NCBI RefSeq assembly: GCF_029714205.1 | Contig: NZ_CP121648.1 | Span: 4,911,001-4,975,000 of the forward strand | Reading direction: 5' to 3' | Length of the DNA: 64,000 nucleotides | DNA from: Methylobacterium sp. CB376 | Lineage (GTDB): Bacteria; Pseudomonadota; Alphaproteobacteria; Rhizobiales; Beijerinckiaceae | Shown: piece after piece, positions 37,318 to 47,148 of the stretch | How positions within the stretch are numbered: the first letter of the stretch is position 1 | How the letters are laid out: every line of letters starts with the position of its first letter | Translations under genes and position numbers: made by a program | Notes under the pieces: model-generated | Databases searched by the model: none | What the model saw: only the letters and a program-made list of their open reading frames with translations | Told to the model about the DNA's origin: nothing

Positions 37318-37716
37318 ATGACCGCGACCCGAACCAGCCCCTACGCCGCACTGCTCCTGCGCGTCTCCCTCGGCGGCCTCTTCCTCGCCCATGCCGGCGT
37401 GAAGCTCCTGGTCTTCACACCGGCCGGCACGGCGGCCTTCTTCGGCAAGCTCGGCCTTCCGGCGGCCCTCGCCTACGCGGTGATCGCCGCCGAGGTGCTC
37501 GGCGGCCTCGCGCTCATCCTCGGCCTCTACGCCCGCTGGGTCGCCCTGGCCCTGCTGCCGATCCTCCTCGGCGCCATCGTCACGGTGCATGCCGCCAACG
37601 GCTTCCTCGCCCAGAACCCGGGCGGCGGCTGGGAATTCGTCGCCTTCTGGGCCGTCGCCCTGGTGGTCCAGGCGCTGCTGGGCAACGGCCGCTACGCGGT
37701 CACCCGCGAGGCGTGA
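37318..37716 (+). CDS. DoxX-family membrane protein
   Basis: 132 residues from MTATRTSPYAALLLRVSLGG; longer upstream frames include DNA of the divergent promoter. Four hydrophobic helices are visible, with LFLAHAGVKLLVF near the first, typical of DoxX/DoxD-like quinol-associated inner-membrane proteins. It is followed after 10 bp by a VOC-family gene, an often-seen arrangement with a divergent LysR regulator, suggesting a small redox or detoxification module. Confidence 0.88.
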   Translation: MTATRTSPYAALLLRVSLGGLFLAHAGVKLLVFTPAGTAAFFGKLGLPAALAYAVIAAEVLGGLALILGLYARWVALALLPILLGAIVTVHAANGFLAQNPGGGWEFVAFWAVALVVQALLGNGRYAVTREA

Positions 37717-37726
37717 GGCCGACCCG

Positions 37727-38263
37727 ATGGGCGAGACCCTCACTCCCGCGCCGATCGATCCCGGCACCCGCATCGGGCACGTGCACCTCAAGGTCGCCGA
37801 CCTCGACCGGGCGCTGGCCTTCTACTGCGGCGTGCTCGGCTTCGGGCTCATGCAGCGCTACGGCCACCAGGCCGCCTTCGTGTCGGCGGGCGGCTACCAC
37901 CACCATATCGGGCTCAACACCTGGGAGAGCCGGGGCGGCCCCCGGCCGGCTCCGGGCACGACCGGCCTCTACCACGCCGCGATCCTGTACCCGAGCCGGG
38001 TCGCGCTGGCGGACGCGCTCGCCCGGCTCGAGGCGGCGGGCATCCCGCTCACCGGGGCCAGCGACCACGGCGTGAGCCAGGCGCTCTACCTCGACGATCC
38101 GGACCGGAACGGGCTCGAACTCTACTGGGACCGGCCCGAGGCCGAGTGGCCCCGGGACTCCGCCGGGATGCTGCGGATGACCACGGCGCGGCTCGACCTT
38201 GCGTCCCTGCGCGCGCTCAGCCCTCGGCCGGGGGCGAGCCCTCCTGGCGCCGCGGCCCCCTGA
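37727..38263 (+). CDS. VOC-family protein (glyoxalase/extradiol dioxygenase-like)
   Basis: 178 residues from MGETLTPAPIDPG. The first beta-alpha-beta-beta-beta module starts IGHVHLKVADLDRALAFYC with a metal-ligand His, and the second LYHAAILYPSRVALADALAR also carries His; ELYWDRPEAEWP near the end provides the conserved Glu. This matches CatE-like catechol 2,3-dioxygenase annotations, but glyoxalase-like roles are possible. It is in an operon with DoxX. The 3' end overlaps the convergent DUF3297 gene by 47 bp. Confidence 0.85.
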   Translation: MGETLTPAPIDPGTRIGHVHLKVADLDRALAFYCGVLGFGLMQRYGHQAAFVSAGGYHHHIGLNTWESRGGPRPAPGTTGLYHAAILYPSRVALADALARLEAAGIPLTGASDHGVSQALYLDDPDRNGLELYWDRPEAEWPRDSAGMLRMTTARLDLASLRALSPRPGASPPGAAAP

Positions 38264-38489
38264 AATAGGGCTCGACCGGCCCCTTCAGCTTGATCGTCAT
38301 CGGGTTGCCGAACCGGTCGCGGGCATTGCCGGCGGCGAGGCGCACCCAGCCCTCGCTCACGCAATATTCCTCGACGTTGGTCTTCTCCACGCCCTTGAAG
38401 CGCACGCCCACCCCACGCTCGAGGGCGTCGGCGTCGTGGAAGGGGCTGCGCGGATCGGTGCAGAGGCGGTCCGGAGGGGTGTCGGTCAT
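38217..38489 (-). CDS. DUF3297 family protein
   Basis: 90 residues, start MTDTPPDRLCTDPRSPFHD. The motifs RFKGVEKTNVEEYCVSEGWV and GNPMTIKLKGPVEPYF are the hallmark of DUF3297, a small conserved proteobacterial family (sometimes labelled glutathione peroxidase without support). The final 12 residues lie inside the VOC gene on the other strand. A well-formed promoter is visible about 95 bp upstream. Function unknown. Confidence 0.88.
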   Translation of the reverse strand: MTDTPPDRLCTDPRSPFHDADALERGVGVRFKGVEKTNVEEYCVSEGWVRLAAGNARDRFGNPMTIKLKGPVEPYFRGPRRQEGSPPAEG

Positions 38490-38584
38490 CGGTGAGGGCC
38501 TTCTCGGCTGTCGGCGGGCGCTCCCTACCGGCTCCGGCCCGCCCTGCCAACCTCCCGCCGCCGCCCGCGCCGGCCGGTTCCTTC

Positions 38585-38613
38585 AGTATAGAAAAACTCA
38601 AATATTGAAACAA
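38585..38613 (-). promoter_or_regulatory. Sigma-70-type promoter for the DUF3297 gene
   Basis: On the minus strand TTGTTT (38613-38608), a 17-base spacer and TATACT (38590-38585) form a near-consensus housekeeping promoter in an AT-rich island (38575-38660) that contrasts sharply with the surrounding GC-rich DNA. It points to the DUF3297 gene starting at 38489, giving a leader of roughly 90 bases. Confidence 0.65.
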
Positions 38614-38739
38614 TCCAATCTTCGTATCGGCACTTGCTTCGGCCTGTAAATCATCGCATTCCTCCGCTGCCGGCCCTGACGTCCGCGTGGCGCGGACGCG
38701 CCGGTCTTCTTGATTGTCGGCGCCGCGAGGGAGCCCGCG

Positions 38740-38868
38740 ATGGTGCGTGCCTTGAGCCTGATCCAGGGATGTCTCGGGTTGCTGCGGGAGGGCTGGCCGG
38801 TGCCGCGCCTGCGCCTCGACCACGTCGTCGACCGCCTCGGCGACGGGCCGGGGAGGGCGGGGCGGTGA
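38740..38868 (+). CDS. Possible 42-aa small protein
   Basis: A 43-codon frame from ATG (MVRALSLIQGCLGLLREGWP...) with GAGGGA 9 bases upstream. Its TGA overlaps the GTG of the next gene (GTGA), the same coupling style seen in real operons of this window. Codon positions are GC-biased at the third base. The peptide has one short amphipathic segment and no known domain. It is supported mainly by ribosome-binding site and coupling. Confidence 0.45.
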   Translation: MVRALSLIQGCLGLLREGWPVPRLRLDHVVDRLGDGPGRAGR

Positions 38869-39164
38869 GCGGGCGGGACCTCCCGGCGCGGGAGCTGGTG
38901 GCGCGGGCCCTCGCCCGGGCCTTCTGGCAGACCCTGGAGCGCAACCCGATGCCGCCGATGGCGGCCCTGGAGGCGGCGGCCGGCGCGGTCGGCGACCTCT
39001 ACCGGCAGGTGGCCGCGCTGCACGGCGACCGGCCCGTCTGCGGCTGCGGCTGGCGGCCGGACGCGGAGGAGGACTTGGTCCGGCTCGAAGCCGCCCTGGC
39101 CGGCGCCCCCGCCGAGGGGGCGCTGCCGGACCTGGCGGCGCTGCCGGCGGCCGGGACAGCCTGA
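38865..39164 (+). CDS. Hypothetical protein with CGCGW motif
   Basis: 99 residues from the GTG in the GTGA overlap with the 42-codon frame; GGGGAGGG lies upstream. The sequence LPARELVARALARAFWQTLE is helical, and CGCGWRPDAEEDLVRLEAAL contains two Cys that might bind metal. No family was recognised. It is followed after 61 bp by another conserved hypothetical gene in the same direction. Confidence 0.5.
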   Translation: MSGRDLPARELVARALARAFWQTLERNPMPPMAALEAAAGAVGDLYRQVAALHGDRPVCGCGWRPDAEEDLVRLEAALAGAPAEGALPDLAALPAAGTA

Positions 39165-39225
39165 GATCGGGCTCGCCCCGGGCCGCGAACCGTGTCAGCT
39201 TCGGGACGTCCGCACCGGAGGTCTC

Positions 39226-39933
39226 ATGCGCGGCGCGTTCGACCACATCCTTCGCTGGCGGCTGCTGCCGGGCTCGCACGCCTTCCCGGGGCCGGACGGC
39301 GGTACCTGCATCAACGAGGCCGCCATGGTGGCGGCCGGGCTGCCCTACCGGGCCATCCGCTCCTCGGCCGATTGCCCGCCCTGCTTCTCCCGCCCGCTCG
39401 CTTCCTACGCGCTCGGCCTCAACGATGCGATGCCGGATGCCGAGCGACCGCGGCTGATGGCCTTCGTGCTGCGCCTCGCCGGCTCGGCCGACACCGTCGC
39501 GGTCGAGGCGGCCCGCACGCATCACCTGACCGTGCAGACGGTGCGCCGCCTGCTGCCGCCGGTGCTGGAGCAGGTCGGGCTCGACCGTCACGCCGCGGCC
39601 TGCCGGGCGGCGGCGGACCTCGCCGGCGCCGTGCCCGCCGCGCGGGCGGGGGCCTGGGCGGCGGGCGCGGTCGCGGATGCGGCGGCGCGCGGCGGGATCT
39701 GGGTCCGCGGCGCGCGGGCGGCGGCGGCCTGCCGGGCCGCCACCTTCGCGGCCGAGATCGACGCCCGCTCGGCCGCGGACGCCGCGGAGGCCGCCGCCCT
39801 GTTCTCCCCCGATTCCTGGGCGGAGGCGGTGGCGATCCTGGACGAGGCGCTCGGGATCGGCCGGCAGGCGCCGGCGCTGCCGGTCGAGGTCGCGCGCGAC
39901 CGGATGGCGGCGGCGCGGGCCGGGGCGGTCTGA
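39226..39933 (+). CDS. Conserved hypothetical protein of Hyphomicrobiales
   Basis: 235 residues. The N-terminal half is compact and conserved-looking: LLPGSHAFPGPDGGTCINEA (about 13-32) and SADCPPCFSRPLASYALGLND (about 47-67), then MPDAERPRLMAFVLRLAGSAD. I recall this arrangement from unannotated rhizobial and Methylobacterium proteins. The C-terminal half is Ala-rich and helical. The invariant-looking Cys/Gly residues suggest a folded enzyme or binding domain, but no function can be assigned. It may form an operon with the two small genes upstream. Confidence 0.7.
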   Translation: MRGAFDHILRWRLLPGSHAFPGPDGGTCINEAAMVAAGLPYRAIRSSADCPPCFSRPLASYALGLNDAMPDAERPRLMAFVLRLAGSADTVAVEAARTHHLTVQTVRRLLPPVLEQVGLDRHAAACRAAADLAGAVPAARAGAWAAGAVADAAARGGIWVRGARAAAACRAATFAAEIDARSAADAAEAAALFSPDSWAEAVAILDEALGIGRQAPALPVEVARDRMAAARAGAV

Positions 39934-40055
39934 GCCGGCTCCGCGGGAGCCGGCCGGTTCCGCGCCGAATTCCCGCGGCAGGTCGGGCCCCCGACGGGCG
40001 AAGCGCTGGCTCGCCATCGCGGGCCCGTTCAAGTGGCCGGCGCGGGCCCGCGGGA

Positions 40056-40394
40056 TCAGGTCAGGGCGCGCAGCCTCGGCGTGGCAGGCGGGCCGGTCGC
40101 GGTGCGCTCCCGGCCCGGGCCCTCGCCGTGCCGCCCGGGCTCCGGAGCGTCGGGCCGGAGCGCGAGGTCGGCGGGGACGCGCCGGCCCGCGAGACCTGCG
40201 GCCCGCCCGCGCGCCGCGACGATGTCGAGCTGCATCCCCACCACCTGCGCGGTGAAGTGCCGCGTGAGTTCGAAGCAGTCCCGGCGCAGGCGCTCGGCCT
40301 CCGCGTGGAGCCGCCTGCTGTGGCCGATCGCCCTGGCGGCGCGATCCAGCAGGTCCTCAAGGAGATCCTTGGCCAAGGCGGCCTCCCGCGACAC
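40056..40394 (-). CDS. Small helical hypothetical protein
   Basis: 112 residues if started at GTG 40394 (VSREAALAKDLLEDLLDR). Codons show strong third-position GC bias. The middle (about 15-60) is a heptad-like, charged helix (RRLHAEAERLRRDCFELTRHF), the tail is disordered and basic. No family was recognised. It lies downstream of, and in the same direction as, the lytic transglycosylase gene. The start is uncertain because no strong ribosome-binding site is seen. Confidence 0.4.
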   Translation of the reverse strand: MSREAALAKDLLEDLLDRAARAIGHSRRLHAEAERLRRDCFELTRHFTAQVVGMQLDIVAARGRAAGLAGRRVPADLALRPDAPEPGRHGEGPGRERTATGPPATPRLRALT

Positions 40395-40561
40395 AGGCGG
40401 GAGCGCGCGGTCTCTCAGCCACCGGCGCCCAGGCTGTCGGCCGATGATCGCTCTCAACGCAACGGAGCGGGCTTCGTTCACCGCGGCGCGTGCGCCCCGC
40501 GGCAGGGGGACGCTCTCCGGCGGCCTCCCGGCGGTGGAGCACGCCGGGATCCGGGCGAGGG

Positions 40562-41437
40562 TCAGGTCTTGAGCACCAGGCAGGCGCCGCCGATCCCGCG
40601 GATCCGGTTGCACAGCCCCTCCGCCGCCTGGCGGGTCTCCGCCGGCACCCGGATCCGGTAGAAGGCGCGCGTGCCGCGGCTGCGGAAGCGCGTCCCGATC
40701 ACCATCGGGCGGACCTCGCCCAGGACCGAGGCGTAGAGGGCGCGGGCACGGCCGAAGGCCGCGAGGGCGGCGGCCTTGGAGAAGTTGCCGGCGAGCTGGA
40801 TGCCCCAGGGCGCGAGCGACGGCGTGCTGTCGGCGAAGTAGGTCTCGGTGCGGCCGCGGATCCGCAGGGCGGCCGTCACCTGGAGGCAGCGCGTGCCGGG
40901 CGGCTCGGTGAGGTCTCCCTTGGCGTCCGCTTTGGCCTCCGCCGCCCAATCCTCGGCGGTGCGGCCGGTGATGGCCGAGACGTAGGAGCGGGTCTCGCCC
41001 GGCAGGCCCCCGCTGCCGGCGAGCCAGGACGAGACCCGGCCGGGCCCGCCATTGTAGGCCGCCGCCGCCAGGCCGAGATTGCCGAAGCGGCGGCGCAGGT
41101 CCGAGAGCAGGCGCGCCGCGTGCGGGATCGCCTGCTCGGGGTCGAAGGGGTCGGCGAGGCCGCGCTCGGCGGCGGTGCCGGGCATGAACTGCGCCACGCC
41201 CTGCGCGCCGGCCGGGCTGACCACGCCCGGCCGGAAGCTGCTCTCCCGCCAGATCAGCCGCGTCAGGAAGGCGACCGGCAGGGATTGCGCCTGGGCGGCG
41301 CCCTCGATCAGGCGGCACAGCGCCTGCTCGACGGATTCGGTGGCGGCCCCGGCCGGCTGCGCCGCGGCCGGGCGCGGGGCGAGGGCCGGGAGGAGCAGCC
41401 AGGGGAGGATCAGGCAGAGGAGGAGGGCGCGGGTCAC
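40562..41437 (-). CDS. Lytic transglycosylase (SLT domain) with signal peptide
   Basis: 291 residues from GTG 41437. Signal peptide about 1-26 (LLLCLILPWLLLPALAPRPAAA). The catalytic SLT domain has LTRLIWRESSFRPGVVSPAG, whose Glu is the acid/base residue, then AQGVAQFMPGTA and LAAAAYNGGPGRVSSWL. It cleaves peptidoglycan to 1,6-anhydro-muropeptides in the periplasm. The C-terminal third resembles a SPOR-like peptidoglycan-binding repeat. No secretion-system genes are adjacent, so a housekeeping role is likely. Confidence 0.9.
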   Translation of the reverse strand: MTRALLLCLILPWLLLPALAPRPAAAQPAGAATESVEQALCRLIEGAAQAQSLPVAFLTRLIWRESSFRPGVVSPAGAQGVAQFMPGTAAERGLADPFDPEQAIPHAARLLSDLRRRFGNLGLAAAAYNGGPGRVSSWLAGSGGLPGETRSYVSAITGRTAEDWAAEAKADAKGDLTEPPGTRCLQVTAALRIRGRTETYFADSTPSLAPWGIQLAGNFSKAAALAAFGRARALYASVLGEVRPMVIGTRFRSRGTRAFYRIRVPAETRQAAEGLCNRIRGIGGACLVLKT

Positions 41438-41577
41438 GGCGCCGTTGTAGCGCGGCGCGGCGGATCCGCGAGTCGGGAATCGCCGGGACGACTGGCCTCG
41501 GGCAGCAGAGTGTCGCAGGTTACGGGGCCCGCCCCGTGCCCCACAAGGGCCTCCCCACCCTCCGCACCCGAGAGGCG

Positions 41578-43193
<1,616 letters not shown>

Positions 43194-43197
<4 letters not shown>

Positions 43198-44411
43198 CCC
43201 GCGCCCTCGTCATCGTGCTCGATTCCGTCGGGATCGGCGGCGCTCCGGACGGCGCCGCCTACGGGGACGGGGGCGCCGACACGCTCGGCCACATCGCCGA
43301 GGCCTGCGCCGAGGGACGGGGCGACCGGCCCGGCCTGCGCGCGGGACCGCTCCGGCTGCCCCACCTCGCGGGGCTCGGCCTCGGGCTCGCGGCGCGGGAG
43401 GCGAGCGGCCGGATGCCGCCCGGCCTCGCGCCCGACGGGCCGGTGGCGGGCGCCTGGGGGCACGCCGTGGAGACTGCCCGCGGCAAGGATACGGTGTCGG
43501 GCCACTGGGAGATCGCGGGGGCGCCCGTCGATTTCGACTGGGGCCGCTTCCCGGCGACGCGGCCGAGCTTCCCGCCCGACCTCACCCGCGCCCTCATCGA
43601 GGAGGGGAACCTGCCCGGCATCCTGGGCGATTGCCACGCCTCCGGCACCGCCGTCATCGAGGCATACGGGGCCGAGCACCTGCGGAGCGGCAAGCCGATC
43701 TGCTACACCTCCGTGGACAGCGTCTTCCAGATCGCCGCGCACGAGGAGGCGTTCGGACTCGAGCGCCTCTACGCCCTGTGCGGCATCGCCCGCCGCCTCT
43801 GCGACCCCTACCGGATCGGCCGCGTGATCGCGCGCCCCTTCGCCGGCAGCGCGGGGACGGGCTTCGTGCGGACGGCGAACCGGCGCGACTTCGCCACGCC
43901 GCCCCCCGGCGACACGCTCCTCGACCGGCTCGCCGCCGCGGGCCGGCCCCTGGTGAGCGTCGGCAAGATCGGCGACATCTTCGCCCACCGGCACACCGGG
44001 ACCGAGGTCAAGCCGGCCGGCAACGACGCCTGCCTCGACGCCGCCCTGGCGGCCTTCGCGGATCTCGGCCCGGGCGGCCTCGTCTTCGCGAACCTCGTCG
44101 ATTTCGACACCGAGTACGGGCACCGGCGCGACGTGCCGGGCTACGCGGCGGCGCTGGAGCGCTTCGACGCCCGCCTGCCGGAGATCCGCGCCGCCCTGCG
44201 GCCGGGCGACCTCTGCCTCGTCACCGCCGACCACGGCAACGACCCGACCTGGACCGGGACCGATCACACCCGCGAGCAGGTGCCGGTCCTGGCCTTCGGG
44301 CCGGGGCAGCGCCCGGGCCCGATCGGGCGGCGCGAGGGGCTGGCGGATATCGGCGCGACGGTCGCGGCGCATCTCGGCCTGGCGCTCCCCGCCGGCCGCT
44401 CCTGGCTGTGA
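43194..44411 (+). CDS. deoB: Phosphopentomutase
   Basis: 405 residues from the GTG overlapping the yejF stop. Alkaline-phosphatase-superfamily metal ligands are visible in [13 protein letters not shown] (about 7-19), [10 protein letters not shown] (about 27-36) and [20 protein letters not shown] (about 342-361); [10 protein letters not shown] holds the phosphorylated Thr. It interconverts ribose-1-phosphate / deoxyribose-1-phosphate and the 5-phosphates in nucleoside salvage. Coupling to a YejF-like ATPase is unusual, since deo genes are the normal partners. Confidence 0.95.
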
Positions 44412-44450
44412 CGTTTGGCTGTGACGGCCCCGCGGACGAGGATGGACGGG

Positions 44451-45818
44451 ATGACGTCGGGCGCGGTTCTGGAACGGGCGGACCTCTACGCGCCGCCGAT
44501 GCCGCCGCTCGCCGAGCGGGTCGACTGGCTGCGGCTGCTCTCCGCCTTCCGCCGCAACACCCTGGACGCCTTCCCGGGCGCCTGCCTCACCGAGCCGACC
44601 GTGACCCTGCGCCTGCCCGGGGGCGGGCGGGTGGTGCTGCTCTGCGTGCCGGAGGCGGTGCGCCACGTCCTGGTCGCGCAGGGATCGGACTTCGCCCGGC
44701 TCCCGGCCGGGATCCGGGTGCTCGGCCCGGTGGCGGGGCGCGGCCTCGTCACGGCCGAGGGCGAGGCGTGGCGCCGCCAGCGCCGGGTCCTGGCCCCGGC
44801 CTTCACGCCGCGCACGGTGCCGCTGATGGCGCGGCACATCGCCCGCGCCACCGCCGCCTGCCTGCGCCGGCTCGACGCCGCCCGGGGCGGCCCGGTCGAT
44901 CTCCACGCCGAGATGCAGCGGCTCAGCCTCGACATCGCGGCCTCCTCGATGTTCTCCCTGGAGGCCGGCCCCTACGAGGCGCGGATCCGCGCCATGGTCT
45001 CGGCCTATCTCGGCGGGCTCGGCCGGCCCCGGGTGAGCGACTTCCTGGTGCCGCCCGGCTGGCCGACCCCGGCCGCGCCGCGGCGCTGGCTTTTTCGGCG
45101 CCGCTGGCGCGCGCTGATCGCCGAGCTGATCGCGGTCCGCCGGGCCCAGGTGGCGGGACAGGGGCCACGCGACCTGTTCGACCTCCTGGCCGAGGCCCAC
45201 GGCGAGGAGCCGGACGGGCTGCTCGCCGACGAGGTCGGCACCATGATCGTGGCCGGGCACGAGACCACGGCCTCGACCCTGTTCTGGGCCGCGACCCTGC
45301 TCGCCCGCGCCCCTGCCGTGCAGGAGGCGCTGGCCGCGGAGGCGCGCGGCCTCGACCTCGGCGAGGCGGGGGCCGCCGCCGCCCTGCCGAGGCTCGCCCT
45401 GGCCCGGGCGGTGGTGCAGGAGGCGCTGCGCCTCTACCCGCCCGCCTACATGATCGCCCGGCGCGCGGTCCGGGACGGGGCGGTCTGCGGCGCCGCGATC
45501 CCGGCCGGCACCACCGTGATGATCCCGACCTGGGTCATGCACCGCAACCCGCGCTGGTGGCCGCGGGCCGACGCCTTCGACCCCGAGCGGTTCCTCCGGC
45601 CGGGCGAGGAGCCGGACCGCTTCGTCTACCTGCCCTTCGGGGCGGGGCCGCAGGTCTGCATCGGGGCGCAGCTCGCCCTGGCCGAGGCGACGCTCGCGCT
45701 CGCCGGCCTCGCCCGCCGCTTCGCGCTCTCCCTCGACGGCGCGCGCCCGATCCTGCCGGTGGCGACCGTGACGGTGCGGCCCGACCACGCGCCGCCCTTC
45801 CGGCTCGCGCGCCGCTGA
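44451..45818 (+). CDS. Cytochrome P450
   Basis: 455 residues from ATG 44451, chosen because ACGAGG lies 9 bases upstream; ATG 44442 and GTG/TTG codons further up are alternatives. The I-helix oxygen-binding motif AGHETTAS is near residue 265, the K-helix ExxR in EALRLYPP near 325, and the heme-ligand loop FGAGPQVCIGAQLA near 400 with the axial Cys. It resembles bacterial class I P450s. No ferredoxin or ferredoxin reductase gene is adjacent. Substrate unknown; the TetR gene downstream may regulate it. Confidence 0.92.
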   Translation: MTSGAVLERADLYAPPMPPLAERVDWLRLLSAFRRNTLDAFPGACLTEPTVTLRLPGGGRVVLLCVPEAVRHVLVAQGSDFARLPAGIRVLGPVAGRGLVTAEGEAWRRQRRVLAPAFTPRTVPLMARHIARATAACLRRLDAARGGPVDLHAEMQRLSLDIAASSMFSLEAGPYEARIRAMVSAYLGGLGRPRVSDFLVPPGWPTPAAPRRWLFRRRWRALIAELIAVRRAQVAGQGPRDLFDLLAEAHGEEPDGLLADEVGTMIVAGHETTASTLFWAATLLARAPAVQEALAAEARGLDLGEAGAAAALPRLALARAVVQEALRLYPPAYMIARRAVRDGAVCGAAIPAGTTVMIPTWVMHRNPRWWPRADAFDPERFLRPGEEPDRFVYLPFGAGPQVCIGAQLALAEATLALAGLARRFALSLDGARPILPVATVTVRPDHAPPFRLARR

Positions 45819-45908
45819 GCCTGCCGCGCAGCCGAAACTTTACCGGTGCGGCGGGAGATGAGCTAAGGATCCGGCTGCGTCCCGGCGGCGGCGTGGAGTT
45901 CAGTTTCG

Positions 45909-46559
45909 GTGCGACCCTGGAGCAGTGGCCCGTCCGACCGGCGCGGCTACCATCACGGCAACCTCAAGGAGGCGCTGATCGAGGCGGCGCGCCGCTTCAT
46001 CGCCGAGCGGGGCATCGGCGGCTTCACGCTGGTCGACGCCGCCCGCCTGGTCGGGGTCTCGCCGGCCGCCCTCTACCGGCACTTCCGCGGGCGCGAGGCC
46101 CTGCTGGAGGAGGTGGCCGAGCGGGGCTTCCGCGAACTCGCCGCGCGGCTCGGCCGGGCCCTGCGCGGCCCCGGCACGCCGCTCGAGCGCTTCACCCGGA
46201 TGGGAGAGGCCTACCTCGCCTTCGCCGAGGAGGAGCCCGGCTACTACGCGGCCATCTTCGAGGCGCGGCCGCTCGCCGCGCAGGAGAGCGGCCCGCCGCG
46301 GCCGCTGCGCGAGACGGACGCCTTCGGGCTCCTGGTCGAGGCCCTGCGCACCACCTTCCCTGACGGGTTCTCCGGCGTCGATCCCCGCTTCATCGCGCTC
46401 GAAGTCTGGGCGCTGTCCCACGGCATCGCGATGCTGGCCGCGGCCGGGCGGCTGCCCTCCGGGCCGGGCCTGCCGAGCAAGTACGATCTCCTGCGCGCGG
46501 GCGTGCTCGCCCTCGTGCACGGGGCCGCCGGCGGGCGGGCGGGCGCCGGGCCGCGCTAG
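45909..46559 (+). CDS. TetR-family transcriptional regulator
   Basis: 216 residues. The N-terminal helix-turn-helix is typical (GYHHGNLKEALIEAARRFIA, FTLVDAARLVGVSPAALYRHF, RGREALLEEVAERGF), and the C-terminal ligand domain includes GYYAAIFEARPLA and ALEVWALSHGIAMLA, seen in the WHG-type branch. The start is uncertain; the first 12 residues are poorly conserved. It lies downstream of the P450 gene (90 bp) in the same direction; the effector is unknown. Confidence 0.9.
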   Translation: MRPWSSGPSDRRGYHHGNLKEALIEAARRFIAERGIGGFTLVDAARLVGVSPAALYRHFRGREALLEEVAERGFRELAARLGRALRGPGTPLERFTRMGEAYLAFAEEEPGYYAAIFEARPLAAQESGPPRPLRETDAFGLLVEALRTTFPDGFSGVDPRFIALEVWALSHGIAMLAAAGRLPSGPGLPSKYDLLRAGVLALVHGAAGGRAGAGPR

Positions 46560-46689
46560 GAGAGACACACCAGCGTCGGCAATTGGTTGTGGAAGTTTCC
46601 CGACGTCGTTCGAGACCCGATCGGTCCGGCTTCGCAGGCGCCGCGATGGCGGGAGGCGGACGCCCTCGGGATGCGCGCGGGCGCCGCTT

Positions 46690-46853
46690 CGCCTCGCGTT
46701 GCCGCGTGCCAGCCACCGAGGGCTTCCCGATGCCCCTGTGCGGGGCATCTGGGTGAACCGGCTGGCGCAGCGCGGCAGCCCGGACTGGCCGCCCTGCGCG
46801 GACATCTCGGACTCGGAGGAAGCCGCAGCCTTGCTCCTGCCGGCGTGCGACTG
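46690..46853 (+). pseudogene. Remnant of a haloacid-dehalogenase-like hydrolase C-terminus
   Basis: The plus-strand frame ending at TGA 46851-46853 reads RGIWVNRLAQRGSPDWPPC and then ADISDSEEAAALLL. This resembles the C-terminal end of type-II HAD hydrolases (xxWVNRxGxPGDPxxxPDxEIxDLxxL). Upstream, the frame no longer resembles the family, so only a 3' fragment survives. The match rests on pattern memory. Confidence 0.35.
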
Positions 46854-47087
46854 ATTAGGCGCGGCGCGGAAGCCGCGACGGGTGGGACGCGGACATTCCG
46901 CTTGACGATGACGGTGGCCAACGACAGGGTCGCAGGACATGCCCAGGAACCAGACCCTCTGTGACCGACGCCGACGCCGCTGCCCCCAAGCGGTGGCTCT
47001 TCGGGCTGCGCGTCGATCAGCGTCCTTCCGCGTGGTGACTGCCTCACCGTAGGTCCCACCCGCCGGAGCGGCCGGTCCCCGTTCCCG

Positions 47088-47123
47088 AACCCCCGCAGCC
47101 CTCGGCTCCGGGGGTTTTCTTTT
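47088..47123 (+). terminator. Strong intrinsic terminator in front of argC
   Basis: AACCCCCG pairs with CGGGGGTT, with inner AGCC/GGCT and loop CTC, followed by TTCTTTT. It ends 25 bases before the argC start codon. A second CGAACCCC copy at 47128-47134 could pair with the same GGGGGTT, giving two exclusive folds. It either ends an upstream transcript or acts as an attenuator in the argC leader. Confidence 0.75.
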
Positions 47124-47148
47124 GCCCGAACCCCAGAAGGACTCCACC

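Larger units (their letters stand above)
46560..47148. other. 589-bp region without an intact gene
   Basis: It contains one likely gene remnant (46690-46853), a strong intrinsic terminator (47088-47123) and otherwise no convincing reading frame. Base composition and codon texture are less GC-extreme than the flanks. A 25-codon frame (GTG 46961 to TGA 47038, starting MTDADAAAPKRWLFG) has no ribosome-binding site and is not called. No tRNA or tmRNA was recognised. Confidence 0.6.

Noticed and set aside
40033..40572. A 179-codon plus-strand frame after the conserved hypothetical gene
   Set aside because: Arg/Ser/Pro-rich composition typical of out-of-frame GC-rich DNA; the minus-strand helical frame is the better candidate.
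46587..46964. A 125-codon frame upstream of argC
   Set aside because: No ribosome-binding site or family likeness; a different frame in the same DNA carries the hydrolase-like remnant.
46961..47038. 25-codon leader peptide before argC
   Set aside because: It has no ribosome-binding site, no arginine run and no stem-switch arrangement overlapping it, so an attenuation peptide is not supported.
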